Below, piece by piece: positions 19,098-27,196 of a stretch of DNA of 64,000 nt. Below the pieces are notes generated by a model. That model ran no database searches. It worked only from the letters and a program-made list of their open reading frames with translations, and was not told the DNA's origin. The stretch's first letter is position 1; each line of letters opens with the position of its first letter. The DNA comes from Mucilaginibacter lacusdianchii. GTDB lineage: Bacteria > Bacteroidota > Bacteroidia > Sphingobacteriales > Sphingobacteriaceae. Where the stretch lies: assembly GCF_009770985.1 (NCBI RefSeq), contig NZ_WSRW01000002.1, positions 1,302,001 through 1,366,000 of the forward strand, given 5' to 3'. The translations under genes and the position numbers were made by a program.

Positions 19098-19958
19098 TTA
19101 ATACCTAAACGCCAATCCCAAAAAATAATCTTTCTGGGCAGCTTTTTGGAAACCGTAGTTCAGGCCCAAATCTATTTTCAAATCCGGAGTAACCTCCAGC
19201 TCCAATGCAGAATCTACAAAGTTGTGTAGGTGATGATCTTTGAAATTGTAAGAATAATACGTTTCGGCAAATACCTCCAGCTTTTTAAATAATACATGGC
19301 TAATTACTAACGAGTGTTGTAAATCGGCATGGCGCGAGGCGTCGGCATCATCATCTTTTAAATAATCACCTTCTATCTGCATGCCAATTTTCCAATCATG
19401 GGGCAACTGTAAAATCATGGGAATCATCAAGCCCTCTTCGTACAGTTTGTTATCAGAGTAACGGTTAGTTGGAAACTTGATGTAGGGCATCAGGGCGATA
19501 CTAAAGTTGCCCTTAAAATTGCCATACAGGTTTTGTTTTACTCGTAAAGTTATATCGCCAAAGCCGCGATGGAATTCTTTTTCACCGCTTTCTACCTCTT
19601 TACTGGCCTGATGACCGAAGGTTTGCACAATCAGTTGTAAGGATGTATTGGGTAACAAGCCTAATTTTAGGTCTGCCTGATTAATGAGCCACCGGTTTTC
19701 GTCACTTTCAGTTACCTGATGTTCAAAGCGCCCCAAGTCGGCCTCGTACTGGAAGTGGCCAGCATCAACCGTATATGGTGTTTCGGTGAAGTTAGGACGG
19801 TCGGTTTCCATTTCTTTACGCATTTTAGCCTTGGGCACAGGTTTAAATAACGAGTACTTAACAGTATCCTGTGCATGAGCAGCATAACTAACGCAGGTAA
19901 AGCATCCGGCAATGAATGTTATTTTCAGAAAGCCCCAAATAAAAATATAGTTGTTCAT
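19098..19958 (-). CDS. MetA-pathway-like outer-membrane channel (Phenol_MetA_deg type)
   Basis: I use the ATG at 19958 (MNNYIFIWGFLK), which gives a signal peptide ending at AAHAQ and a 286-residue protein. The mature part contains METDRPNFTETPYTVDAGHFQYEAD, a hallmark opening of the transporter family named after the meta-pathway phenol degradation protein. Alternating strands of an outer-membrane barrel follow and end in aromatic FLGLAFRY. Members are thought to be outer-membrane pores; the substrate here is unknown. The ATG lies downstream of the DUF6766 stop, on the same strand with a 22-base gap, so the two are likely cotranscribed. Confidence 0.75.
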   Translation of the reverse strand: MNNYIFIWGFLKITFIAGCFTCVSYAAHAQDTVKYSLFKPVPKAKMRKEMETDRPNFTETPYTVDAGHFQYEADLGRFEHQVTESDENRWLINQADLKLGLLPNTSLQLIVQTFGHQASKEVESGEKEFHRGFGDITLRVKQNLYGNFKGNFSIALMPYIKFPTNRYSDNKLYEEGLMIPMILQLPHDWKIGMQIEGDYLKDDDADASRHADLQHSLVISHVLFKKLEVFAETYYSYNFKDHHLHNFVDSALELEVTPDLKIDLGLNYGFQKAAQKDYFLGLAFRY

Positions 19959-19980
19959 AGATGATTGTTTGATAGAAATT

Positions 19981-20652
19981 TTACTTGCCGGTTTCCATAT
20001 GCGGCGCATCAACCGGCTTAGATTCAGACGAACCTTTTTGACGTAAGTAAATAGTTAAAAACACAATGGATATAATAGACAAAAACTCGCTTTGCCAGTT
20101 CTGAAAAGTTTCGAACCAAAAGGTGGGCTGTCCTAAAAACGACAGCAAATCATCTTTAGGCTTGTGCGATAACACCTGCTGGTCATTATGGTCAATCCAA
20201 CTGCCATACAGGTGCAATCCCCAGCTAATTAAAAACAATACAACAAAGCAAACAGATAGAGAATTGCTATAAAGCTTTAACCAAATACCTCCCTTACGTA
20301 CGGGCCAGGGCGCTGCAGGGTTAGGTTGTGGTTCGCGGTCTACATCCTCCGGCTCATCCAAACTTTTTGATTCGGCCGAACCGATCTGCCGTAAGCCCAC
20401 GGTGAGTACTACATACATCCCCATCTGCAAAAACTCACTCTGGAAGTTTTCAAATGTGGCCGACAAAAAATGCCCGGTTCGTAGATATTGTGTCAATGAA
20501 AGTTCAGAGCCGCCTTTGTCGGTCCGTTCCTGGTTATTTTCCTTCCACCCGGTTAACGCCTGGGCCGCAAGAGTGATAATAAATAGTACTAAAAAGAACA
20601 GTGTAAGCCCATTACGATATAAAAAAGTATGCTTGGATTTTGTATCAGACAT
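19981..20652 (-). CDS. DUF6766-type membrane protein with internal duplication
   Basis: The ATG at 20652 (MSDTKSKHTFLYRNG) gives 223 residues. The protein is two copies of the same unit. Each begins with a YxNxL membrane segment (LYRNGLTLFFLVLF; LYSNSLSVCFVVLF), then has a TG/GS-W loop, a FQ(N)xQSEFL motif and a second membrane segment ending LRQIGSAESK or LRQKGSSESK. I assign DUF6766 from memory of this motif set; no function is known for it. The duplication is visible directly. It is divergent from two DUF421 genes and upstream of the MetA-like channel, which suggests an envelope-related cluster. Confidence 0.65.
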   Translation of the reverse strand: MSDTKSKHTFLYRNGLTLFFLVLFIITLAAQALTGWKENNQERTDKGGSELSLTQYLRTGHFLSATFENFQSEFLQMGMYVVLTVGLRQIGSAESKSLDEPEDVDREPQPNPAAPWPVRKGGIWLKLYSNSLSVCFVVLFLISWGLHLYGSWIDHNDQQVLSHKPKDDLLSFLGQPTFWFETFQNWQSEFLSIISIVFLTIYLRQKGSSESKPVDAPHMETGK

Positions 20653-20707
20653 ATAACTGGTAATTTCACTTACCAACTTTAACTGGCTATAAAAAGTTTC
20701 ATTCCCA

Positions 20708-20741
20708 GCGGTTGTACTCTGTACAAGTTTTCCACAACCGC
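20708..20741. promoter_or_regulatory. Nested inverted repeats in divergent promoter region
   Basis: Outer arms GCGGTTGT (20708-20715) and ACAACCGC (20734-20741) pair perfectly. Inside lies a second perfect dyad, TTGTAC-TCT-GTACAA (20712-20726). The site is between the divergent DUF6766 and DUF421 genes, so it may be an operator or an mRNA hairpin. No binding protein is identifiable. Confidence 0.4.
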
Positions 20742-20877
20742 CTCTTTTTACTCAAAATAACACTTTTTAATTTAAAGGAAACACAACCTTAAATTTTGGT
20801 TGTTATTGAGGTTGATTTACCTGCTGATCGTCGTTTTAAGTACATGCCGTACATCTATCTCAAACAAAAATATATTC

Positions 20878-21585
20878 ATGAAAAAAGAAGAAATTCATTT
20901 GGAAGACATCCATCGAATATTGTTCGGGCAGGCACCGCCCATGTTTTTGCTTGAAGTTTTTATCCGTACTATACTTATTTACATCATTACACTAGTAATT
21001 GTGCGGTGGCTGGGTAAACGCATGAGCGGACAATTAACCATTATGGAGCTGGCCGTTATGCTTACGCTGGGTGCCATCGTATCCGTACCTATGCAAATGC
21101 CCGACCGCGGTTTGCTGCAGGGTGTATTGTTGCTACTGATAGCGGTACTTTTTCAAAGAGGCTTAAGCTTGATTGGGTTCCTTAGCGGGAAGGCAGAAGA
21201 CATTACCCAAGGTAAGTGCAGCTTGTTGGTAAAAGACGGACTGCTGCAAATAGACCAGATGGAAAAAGACCGGATACCGCGGCAACAGCTTTTTGCCCAG
21301 TTGCGCGATAAAGAGATATTTAATTTAGGCACTGTTGATCGGCTCTACCTGGAGGCGTGCGGCATTTTCAGCGTTTTCAAATCTGCCGAACCTAAGCCGG
21401 GCCTACCTATTTTACCGCCCGATGATAAGGAAATGTTAACTTATTATCTGCAATCTACTGACAACAACACCCAGCAAGCCGACTTGCAAGCATGTTTAAA
21501 TTGCGGTAACGTAGAACAAAACCATCAGCAAGAGCAACCTTGTAAAGTTTGCGGAGATAATGCATGGATAAAAGCAATCATTTAA
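20878..21585 (+). CDS. DUF421 (YetF/YcaP-like) membrane protein with C-terminal zinc ribbon, copy 1
   Basis: The ATG at 20878 (MKKEEIHLEDIHRI) gives 235 residues; an upstream in-frame ATG at 20800 is less likely. Three membrane segments span about 20-100, with the DUF421 motif RWLGKRMSGQLTIMELAVML. A cytosolic domain (LLVKDGLLQIDQMEKDRI) follows at about 110-190. The C-terminus carries CxxC pairs (CLNCG and CKVCG) that form a rubredoxin-like zinc ribbon, absent from the classic YetF and YcaP proteins. Function is unknown; DUF421 proteins are linked to envelope and spore processes in other bacteria. A paralogue follows after 10 bases. Confidence 0.85.
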   Translation: MKKEEIHLEDIHRILFGQAPPMFLLEVFIRTILIYIITLVIVRWLGKRMSGQLTIMELAVMLTLGAIVSVPMQMPDRGLLQGVLLLLIAVLFQRGLSLIGFLSGKAEDITQGKCSLLVKDGLLQIDQMEKDRIPRQQLFAQLRDKEIFNLGTVDRLYLEACGIFSVFKSAEPKPGLPILPPDDKEMLTYYLQSTDNNTQQADLQACLNCGNVEQNHQQEQPCKVCGDNAWIKAII

Positions 21586-21595
21586 GAACATTAAA

Positions 21596-22282
21596 ATGCA
21601 GCAGATAAAACTGGCCGACTGGCAACGAATTTTGGTAGGCGATGTGCCGGCAGGCTTTTACGTTGAACTTGTTATCCGTGCCATTATTGTATACATCATT
21701 CTTACAGTATCCATGCGATTGCTGGGCAAGCGTATGTCATCACAGATGGGGCGTAACGAGATGGTGGCACTCGTATCATTGGCGGCTGCTATAGGTGTGC
21801 CCCTGCAAGCACCCGATAGAGGTATACTTGCTGCCGTTGTGATTGCCATTGTGGTAGTTTACATTGGCCGGTGGGTAGCCGAAAAAGCATTTAGCAGCAA
21901 ACGTTTTGAAAAGCTATCAGAAGGGAATGTAGATATTATTATTAAAGACTCGGTGCTTGATTTGCGCAACATGAAACGGGTACGCTTAACGCGCGAACGG
22001 CTGGTGGCCCAGCTGCGGTCAAGCAGTATCAAGCATACAGGCCAAGTGAAACGGCTTTATATGGAGGCCAACGGCAATTTTACATTAATTGAGGATGAAC
22101 AGCCGAAACCTGGCTTATCGGTACTACCACGTTGGGATAAAGATTTTAATGCTTTGCTTAAAAAGTCGGATAAGCTGATGGTTTGCCAAACTTGCGGCAC
22201 CACACAGCAAAAGCCTTTTGATACCAACACCCCCTGCCCTAATTGCAGCGATAAAGTGTGGACAGAAGCTGTTGAAATATAA
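21596..22282 (+). CDS. DUF421 membrane protein with C-terminal zinc ribbon, copy 2
   Basis: This 228-residue paralogue of the preceding gene keeps the same plan. It has three membrane segments with RLLGKRMSSQMGRNEMVALVSL, a cytosolic beta domain (IIIKDSVLDLRNMKRVRL), and a C-terminal CxxC...CxxC ribbon (CQTCG and CPNCS). The 10-base gap from copy 1 and shared strand indicate one operon, and DUF421 proteins may pair as hetero-oligomers (inference). The two copies are clearly diverged, so this is not a recent duplication. A 79-residue protein and a four-helix membrane protein follow on the same strand. Confidence 0.85.
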   Translation: MQQIKLADWQRILVGDVPAGFYVELVIRAIIVYIILTVSMRLLGKRMSSQMGRNEMVALVSLAAAIGVPLQAPDRGILAAVVIAIVVVYIGRWVAEKAFSSKRFEKLSEGNVDIIIKDSVLDLRNMKRVRLTRERLVAQLRSSSIKHTGQVKRLYMEANGNFTLIEDEQPKPGLSVLPRWDKDFNALLKKSDKLMVCQTCGTTQQKPFDTNTPCPNCSDKVWTEAVEI

Positions 22283-22300
22283 ACTATCTATCTTATTAAT

Positions 22301-22540
22301 ATGAACTATAAACTACAAATTGCCAATAATGGCATGGTTAAAAACCTATCTATCGAACCATCACAATATCAAAACAAAAAAGTATACCAAATAACAACCG
22401 ACACAGATAATATAGTACTATACCATGAAAACAATGAATGGAAACAAGACGACAGTCACAAGTTAAAGCCCGAATGGATAGCCCAAATTGGCGAGGCCAT
22501 AAGCGCCATTGAAAAGGTTGCCAGTTTGCCTAATATTTAA
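22301..22540 (+). CDS. Small hypothetical cytosolic protein
   Basis: This 79-residue frame starts 18 bases after the second DUF421 gene. It has no signal peptide, membrane segment or cysteine. The composition is polar, with repeated charged and aromatic residues (LYHENNEWKQDDSHKLKPEW) that suggest a compact alpha/beta fold. Position suggests it is part of the DUF421 operon. I do not recognise the family. Confidence 0.6.
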   Translation: MNYKLQIANNGMVKNLSIEPSQYQNKKVYQITTDTDNIVLYHENNEWKQDDSHKLKPEWIAQIGEAISAIEKVASLPNI

Positions 22541-22597
22541 TGTTTGCTAAAACATTAATTCAACATTATTGCTGATACTTTGATTTACTTTTTGCCT

Positions 22598-22939
22598 ATG
22601 AATTTGATTATTACATTATTAATTAATGCCGGTGTTATACTGCTCATGTCGTACATTCTGCCTACGGTCATTATTCGCAGCTATGGTACGGCTATACTGG
22701 TGGCGCTGGTGGTGGGTTTACTAAACGCTACGGTAGGCATCTTTTTGCGTTTCCCGCTCAATGTGCTCACGCTAGGCCTGTTAAGCGCTATTGTAAGAAT
22801 TTTGATTACAGCCGTGATGATAAAAGTAGCTGACAAACTTTTTAAGGGCTTTGAACTGAAAGGTTTTGCTCCGGCTATTATTATTGCTGTTGTAACCGCA
22901 GCGGTTGATTATGCCTTGAGTGGGGCATTACACCCTTAA
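22598..22939 (+). CDS. Phage-holin-4-family-type membrane protein
   Basis: The ATG at 22598 (MNLIITLLINAGVILL) gives 113 residues with four membrane segments, the size and pattern of the phage_holin_4_2 (YvlD-like) family. The motif GLLNATVGIFLRFPLNVLTLGL in the middle matches that family well. Despite the name, these are ordinary chromosomal membrane proteins in most bacteria, and no phage gene lies nearby. It is the last gene of the DUF421 group and ends just before a terminator. Confidence 0.8.
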   Translation: MNLIITLLINAGVILLMSYILPTVIIRSYGTAILVALVVGLLNATVGIFLRFPLNVLTLGLLSAIVRILITAVMIKVADKLFKGFELKGFAPAIIIAVVTAAVDYALSGALHP

Positions 22940-22958
22940 TGCAATATCGCGGTTGCTG

Positions 22959-22997
22959 AAAAAAAGCCTTTTGCTAATTAACAAAGGGCTTTTTTTA
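22959..22997. terminator. Bidirectional terminator between membrane-protein operon and cyanophycinase
   Basis: Arms AAAAAGCCTTTTG and CAAAGGGCTTTTT pair with a single wobble, flanked by A and T runs. It serves the convergent genes on both sides. Confidence 0.8.
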
Positions 22998-22999
22998 TT

Positions 23000-23884
23000 T
23001 TACTTGTGCGGAGGATTGATTTCCGGTATTTCAAACTTTTCGCCTTTCGATAAAATGTCTACCCGCAAATCACGAATGGTTATCATTTCGTCATTACTGG
23101 CTTGGGCAATGTTGGTTCCTCTGCTATTGAAGCCGTTAATGATGATAGCCACGCCTTCGCCTACAATTTCGGCATCTTTACCATTCCTCACAATAATAGC
23201 CGTATTTTCTTCGATACCTAGACCTATAGATGTTGGGTTGGTTGCAATTACCTGCGCCATACGCACAAAACGGCCACGGTTCACAAAATGTGTATCAATA
23301 CAAACATCACGCAAAAACTCCAGGCCTGTAGTTATTTTCACATGGCCGGCCATCATTTCTTCCTTGCCTACGCCTTGGTAAATCATTGGGGTTGACATGG
23401 CCATAGCCCCGGCGCTGGTACCGGCAATCACCAACTTATCATTTATATAACGTTTCTTAAGCAGATAAAGCGTTTTGGTACCGCCGTAAATAGAAGTAAG
23501 CTTCAATTGATCGCCACCGGCAAAAAACACACCATGCGCGGCGTTCAAACGATCTTCAAGCTCCTTAAAATTGATTTCTCCACGCTCATCATGATGAATG
23601 TGATTAATCACTTTAGCACCCATTTCTTGAAAAGCTTTTTTATATTCATTAAATGATTCTTCAGGTTCGCTTGAACTGGCCGATGTAAACACTTCAATAA
23701 CGGGCTCATCAACGCCCATCACTTCCATAAATACTTTCAGTACCTCCATCCGCTTTGGGTCGGGCTCCGCTGGCTCTTTTTCTTTATCCTGTTGCTGGCC
23801 CTTGTCTTCAGCGCCACCTATAATCACTAATATGCCACTGGGTACAGGGCAGGTGTTGTCTTCTCTTTCTTGTTTAATATCCAT
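23000..23884 (-). CDS. cphB: Cyanophycinase (peptidase S51)
   Basis: Cyanophycinases cut the Asp-Arg storage polymer cyanophycin into dipeptides. The ATG at 23884 (MDIKQEREDN) gives 294 residues; the longer frame back to 24160 overlaps the divergent pyrophosphatase gene and lacks family features. The N-terminus carries ILVIIGGAEDKG, the centre FFAGGDQLKLTSI, and the nucleophile elbow GTSAGAMAMS carries the serine. The segment VCIDTHFVNRGRFVRMAQV holds conserved His and Arg residues. No cyanophycin synthetase is in the window, so the enzyme may act on an imported polymer or a different peptide. It is divergent from the pyrophosphatase. Confidence 0.9.
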   Translation of the reverse strand: MDIKQEREDNTCPVPSGILVIIGGAEDKGQQQDKEKEPAEPDPKRMEVLKVFMEVMGVDEPVIEVFTSASSSEPEESFNEYKKAFQEMGAKVINHIHHDERGEINFKELEDRLNAAHGVFFAGGDQLKLTSIYGGTKTLYLLKKRYINDKLVIAGTSAGAMAMSTPMIYQGVGKEEMMAGHVKITTGLEFLRDVCIDTHFVNRGRFVRMAQVIATNPTSIGLGIEENTAIIVRNGKDAEIVGEGVAIIINGFNSRGTNIAQASNDEMITIRDLRVDILSKGEKFEIPEINPPHK

Positions 23885-24112
23885 ATATATTAATTTAACA
23901 TACGGCCGGTAGTTGTAATAGCAAACAGTAAATAAAGAAAGATCGGCTGTATATAATTTACCGGTTACATATTGGTATGAATCATAAACAACTTTACTCC
24001 CAAAAGTTCTGATAAACTTTTTATTCAAATTGTAAACAATTGAGGGTGCCGGTGCTTTTACAAGTGTGCCGAAACGATAAAATACCTTTCTATTGATTAA
24101 AATTATACACTC

Positions 24113-24595
24113 ATGGAATCCATTACCGCCATTATTGAAAGCCCTAAAGGAAGCGGCCATAAATACGATTACGAGCCTGAAAGCAAATGCTTTAAATTAA
24201 TGAAGGTAATGCCTGCCGGACTGGTTTTTCCGTTTGATTTTGGATTTATAACCGGAACTAAAGGTGAAGACGGCGACCCGCTGGATGTAATAGTGATATC
24301 AGAGATTAAGAGCTTTCCGGGCTGTTGCATGGATTGCCGCGTTATTGGCTCTATTAAAGCTGAACAAACAGAAGAAAATGGGGAAACCGTACGTAACGAC
24401 CGCCATTTGGCCGTACCGGAAGTATCACAACTGTTTAAAGACGTAGACTCAATTGACCATTTGCCCGAGGGCATCATTAGCCAGATTGAGTACTTTTTTA
24501 TGAACTACAATGAACAAGCCGGTAAAAAGTTTGAGGTACTGGAACGCTTAGGTCCCGAAGAAGCTTACGAAGTAATTAAAGCTTCCAGAGAATAA
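24113..24595 (+). CDS. ppa: Family I inorganic pyrophosphatase
   Basis: The enzyme hydrolyses pyrophosphate to two phosphates in the cytosol. It has 160 residues, slightly shorter than E. coli Ppa (about 175). The signature DGDPLDVIV gives the metal-binding aspartates. The N-terminal ESPKGSGHKYDYEPES carries the substrate Lys and Tyr, and PFDFGFITGT matches the family's YPxxYGFIPxT block. The DRHLAVP segment is present, and HLPEGIISQIEYFFMNY is the normal C-terminal helix. The divergences from E. coli suggest a side branch of the family. It is divergent from cyanophycinase. Confidence 0.9.
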   Translation: MESITAIIESPKGSGHKYDYEPESKCFKLMKVMPAGLVFPFDFGFITGTKGEDGDPLDVIVISEIKSFPGCCMDCRVIGSIKAEQTEENGETVRNDRHLAVPEVSQLFKDVDSIDHLPEGIISQIEYFFMNYNEQAGKKFEVLERLGPEEAYEVIKASRE

Positions 24596-24623
24596 CTCAC
24601 CTTTTTACCGGCTGCTATAAAAT

Positions 24624-25151
24624 TTATTTTACTACTTTAATTTCTACCCGGCGGTTTAAAGCACGGCCTTCTTCGGTAGTGTTGCTGGTAGCAGGCTTGC
24701 TTTCGCCATAACCTTTAACAGTTAGGTTGTCGCCGCTGATACCGGCATTCATCAGGTATGTTTTTACAGAACCGGCACGCTCAACAGATAAAGACATGTT
24801 ATGCTCTGGTGTACCTTCGGCAGATGAGTGCCCGTTCAGTACAAACCTAGCCGACGGATCTTTTTTCATTTCGGCAACGGCACGGTCCAATATTTCATAT
24901 GATGCCGTTTTTAACACAGCAGAATTGAACTCAAACTGGATATTGCTAAAGTTAAAATTTGGCTTAGCTGGCGGAGGTGGCGGCGGCGTAGGTGCCGGAG
25001 CCGGTGCTGGTACGGGCTTCGGAGCTTCGGCCGGTGGTGTTTGCGTTACAGGTGGTTTTGGCGTTTCTACCACTTTCTTTTTAGCTTTACATGCCGGTAA
25101 AACAGCAGCAGCCATTAAAATAATTACAGGAACGTGCTTGATACTTTTCAT
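24624..25151 (-). CDS. OmpA-family peptidoglycan-binding lipoprotein
   Basis: This 175-residue protein has a signal sequence with a lipobox-like LPAC at Cys21. A Pro/Ala-rich spacer follows at about 30-65, then a C-terminal OmpA domain at about 66-175. Diagnostic motifs are FEFNSAVLK, NGHSSAEG, NMSLSVERAGSVKTYL and GRALNRRVEI. Such Pal-like proteins anchor the outer membrane to peptidoglycan. The proline spacer would let it span the periplasm. The gene is monocistronic in appearance. Confidence 0.92.
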   Translation of the reverse strand: MKSIKHVPVIILMAAAVLPACKAKKKVVETPKPPVTQTPPAEAPKPVPAPAPAPTPPPPPPAKPNFNFSNIQFEFNSAVLKTASYEILDRAVAEMKKDPSARFVLNGHSSAEGTPEHNMSLSVERAGSVKTYLMNAGISGDNLTVKGYGESKPATSNTTEEGRALNRRVEIKVVK

Positions 25152-25285
25152 GCTTAAACGTATTACAGTGGGTAAACATATAAAACATTCTGATATGTTC
25201 CTAAAGCCTGAATGTTAAAGTGCGTTAAAATTCTGCTTTGGATTCAGTTTAACTGACCCCATTCCATGCCTTTGAGCGTGTGGAA

Positions 25286-26014
25286 CTACTGTGCCTGTCC
25301 ATTATTTTTTAAAGCTTTATGGTAATTATCCAGGCACTTGTCAAGCGGTTGCCCTTGTTGATGAATACAATCACAGAAAACATTACAGGCATTAGGGTTA
25401 GCGCTATTCTTACATTGCATCTTACAGTCTTTTACTGTATTGCGGGGCATAATATCAAATGTACGGGTAAGTAAAAGCACTATAATTATGGCAGCAAATA
25501 CACCAACAAAAAAAGCTGTCGGAAATTTATTATTGAGTATTTGCTGCTTAGGCAGACCATTAGAACCGACCAAGCGATGGAATGGCAGAATGAATTTAAG
25601 CTTATCATAATCCCAACACAAAAGATACAAATTAGCCAATACCATTAATGGCGAGGATATAAGTGACCCTTCAAAACGCACAGACAATGACAGGAAACAA
25701 ATATTTAATATCAGCGGGAAATAAAGTATGGCTCCAAGCGTCGCAGCTCGAGGTATAAGCAGCAAGATTGCAGCGGTTACCTGTACAATGCCAATAAAGG
25801 TATAATACCAACCGGTATGGTATAAGGCTTCTAAATAATGCCCCATAGGTTGATTATTAGACAAATTAGTAAACCGCTCGCCCATAATTTTTACAAAACC
25901 CGAGGGTAGGAAACCAGCCGCTAAAGCAATTCGATTAAAAACCGTAAAATACCGAAGCCACTTATTTTGCTTTGCGCTGTTGTGCAACTGATCCAATTTA
26001 AATAATATATCCAT
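25286..26014 (-). CDS. DoxX-like integral membrane protein with Cys-rich tail
   Basis: This 242-residue protein has four membrane segments in residues 25-145 with the DoxX-like opening FNRIALAAGFLPSGFVKIMG. A fifth lies near residues 170-190. The soluble C-terminus has six cysteines in a short span (DCKMQCKNSANPNACNVFCDC), which could form a metal site or disulfides. Family assignment to DoxX-like is from the membrane pattern and glycine motif; the cysteine tail is unusual. No operon partner is evident. Confidence 0.6.
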   Translation of the reverse strand: MDILFKLDQLHNSAKQNKWLRYFTVFNRIALAAGFLPSGFVKIMGERFTNLSNNQPMGHYLEALYHTGWYYTFIGIVQVTAAILLLIPRAATLGAILYFPLILNICFLSLSVRFEGSLISSPLMVLANLYLLCWDYDKLKFILPFHRLVGSNGLPKQQILNNKFPTAFFVGVFAAIIIVLLLTRTFDIMPRNTVKDCKMQCKNSANPNACNVFCDCIHQQGQPLDKCLDNYHKALKNNGQAQ

Positions 26015-26120
26015 AAAAGTACTTTGAAATACAAAGTTATTTATTTTTCTGTACTTCTATCAATAATTCTATTAAATGCTATCCTTATTGAATAATATTA
26101 TTACTATAAAATTTGTATAT

Positions 26121-26157
26121 AAAAAAACATAGGCAAGCACTTAATAAGTACTTGCCT
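26121..26157 (-). terminator. Terminator of the SDR gene
   Basis: Arms AGGCAAGCACTTA and TAAGTACTTGCCT pair with one mismatch. A T run follows on the minus strand, about 75 bases past the SDR stop. Confidence 0.65.
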
Positions 26158-26229
26158 GTTAGGGTTCACTATGAGAATGGACTTCCACCTCATATTTAAT
26201 AATTATATATGAGGTAATTATGATAAGGA

Positions 26230-27123
26230 TTAATTTAGATACCCTGCTGAGCCGATATCTTCAATCAAACCGGTAGCCGTTGGTTCCCAGCCCAGTGCCT
26301 CACGTGTTTTTTCACTGGAGGACGGACAATCAATTGATGCGAAATGGGCAAACCAGCCAAAGTGAGCAGCAACATCTCCACCGCTAACGGATACTACCGG
26401 CAAATGCAGACCTGTACCAATGGCTTGGGCAATCTCTTTGAATTGTATACCCTTTTCCGCCACGGCATGAAATACTTTAAACAATGGCTTTTTTTCCACA
26501 ATCAGGCGGTACAATGCAGCAGCATCTGAACGGTGCACTGCCGGCCAGTGGTTATTACCCTCGCCTACGTAGGCCGATTGTCCTTTCTCGCGTGCCATGT
26601 TAATAACCATCGGCACAAAGCCATGATCTCCCTCGCCATGCACGCTAGGCGGCAAACGCACTATGTAAACCTGCACGCCTTTGGCAGCTACGGCGGCAGC
26701 GGCTTCTTCTGATGCAGCACGGGGTATAACGTCTGCCCCTGCCGGTAAAACATCATCTTCGGTAACCAGGCGTCCATAAGTTAAAAGCCCTACCCCTGAT
26801 GTAATAACCAAGGGTTTATCTGAACCAGCCAAAGCATCGCCCAAAGCCTCGATTACCAATCGATCTGCCTCGCAGCTGGCTTTGTACTGAGAAAAATCAT
26901 GATTGAAGGCGGTGTGAATAACCGCATCGCAAGCGGCAGCACCTTGTTTAATAACTTCCAAATCGTTAACATCACCACGATGAACTTCGGCACCCGTGGT
27001 GGCCAACTGGGCAGCGGCGTTATCCGAACGAACCAGGGCCAATACTTGGTGACCTGCTGCCAATAAATCTTTAACAACAGCGGAACCTACAAATCCAGAG
27101 GCTCCAGTAACAAATACACGCAT
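26230..27123 (-). CDS. NAD(P)-dependent atypical SDR oxidoreductase
   Basis: This 297-residue protein is an extended or atypical short-chain dehydrogenase. The nucleotide-binding motif VTGASGFVGSAVV starts at residue 5, and GDVNDLEVIKQGAAACDAVIHTAF follows as in NmrA/epimerase-like members. The usual YxxxK pair is not obvious, so a binding or sensor role is possible. The segment VYIVRLPPSVHGEGDHGFVP is characteristic of this subgroup. A Crp-family regulator gene lies 73 bases upstream on the same strand and may control it. Confidence 0.8.
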   Translation of the reverse strand: MRVFVTGASGFVGSAVVKDLLAAGHQVLALVRSDNAAAQLATTGAEVHRGDVNDLEVIKQGAAACDAVIHTAFNHDFSQYKASCEADRLVIEALGDALAGSDKPLVITSGVGLLTYGRLVTEDDVLPAGADVIPRAASEEAAAAVAAKGVQVYIVRLPPSVHGEGDHGFVPMVINMAREKGQSAYVGEGNNHWPAVHRSDAAALYRLIVEKKPLFKVFHAVAEKGIQFKEIAQAIGTGLHLPVVSVSGGDVAAHFGWFAHFASIDCPSSSEKTREALGWEPTATGLIEDIGSAGYLN

Positions 27124-27196
27124 AAGTTTCTGATTTTATTATGCAAAAATCGCTGAAGAAACCTTTTAAAAAGAGGTCATTTGACCATAATTTCAA

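Noticed and set aside
22598-22939. Possible prophage based on a holin-type protein
   Set aside because: The family is chromosomal in most bacteria and no other phage gene, integrase or att site is near.
23885-24160. N-terminal extension of the cyanophycinase frame
   Set aside because: It overlaps the divergent pyrophosphatase start, has no family features, and the ATG at 23884 gives the usual length.
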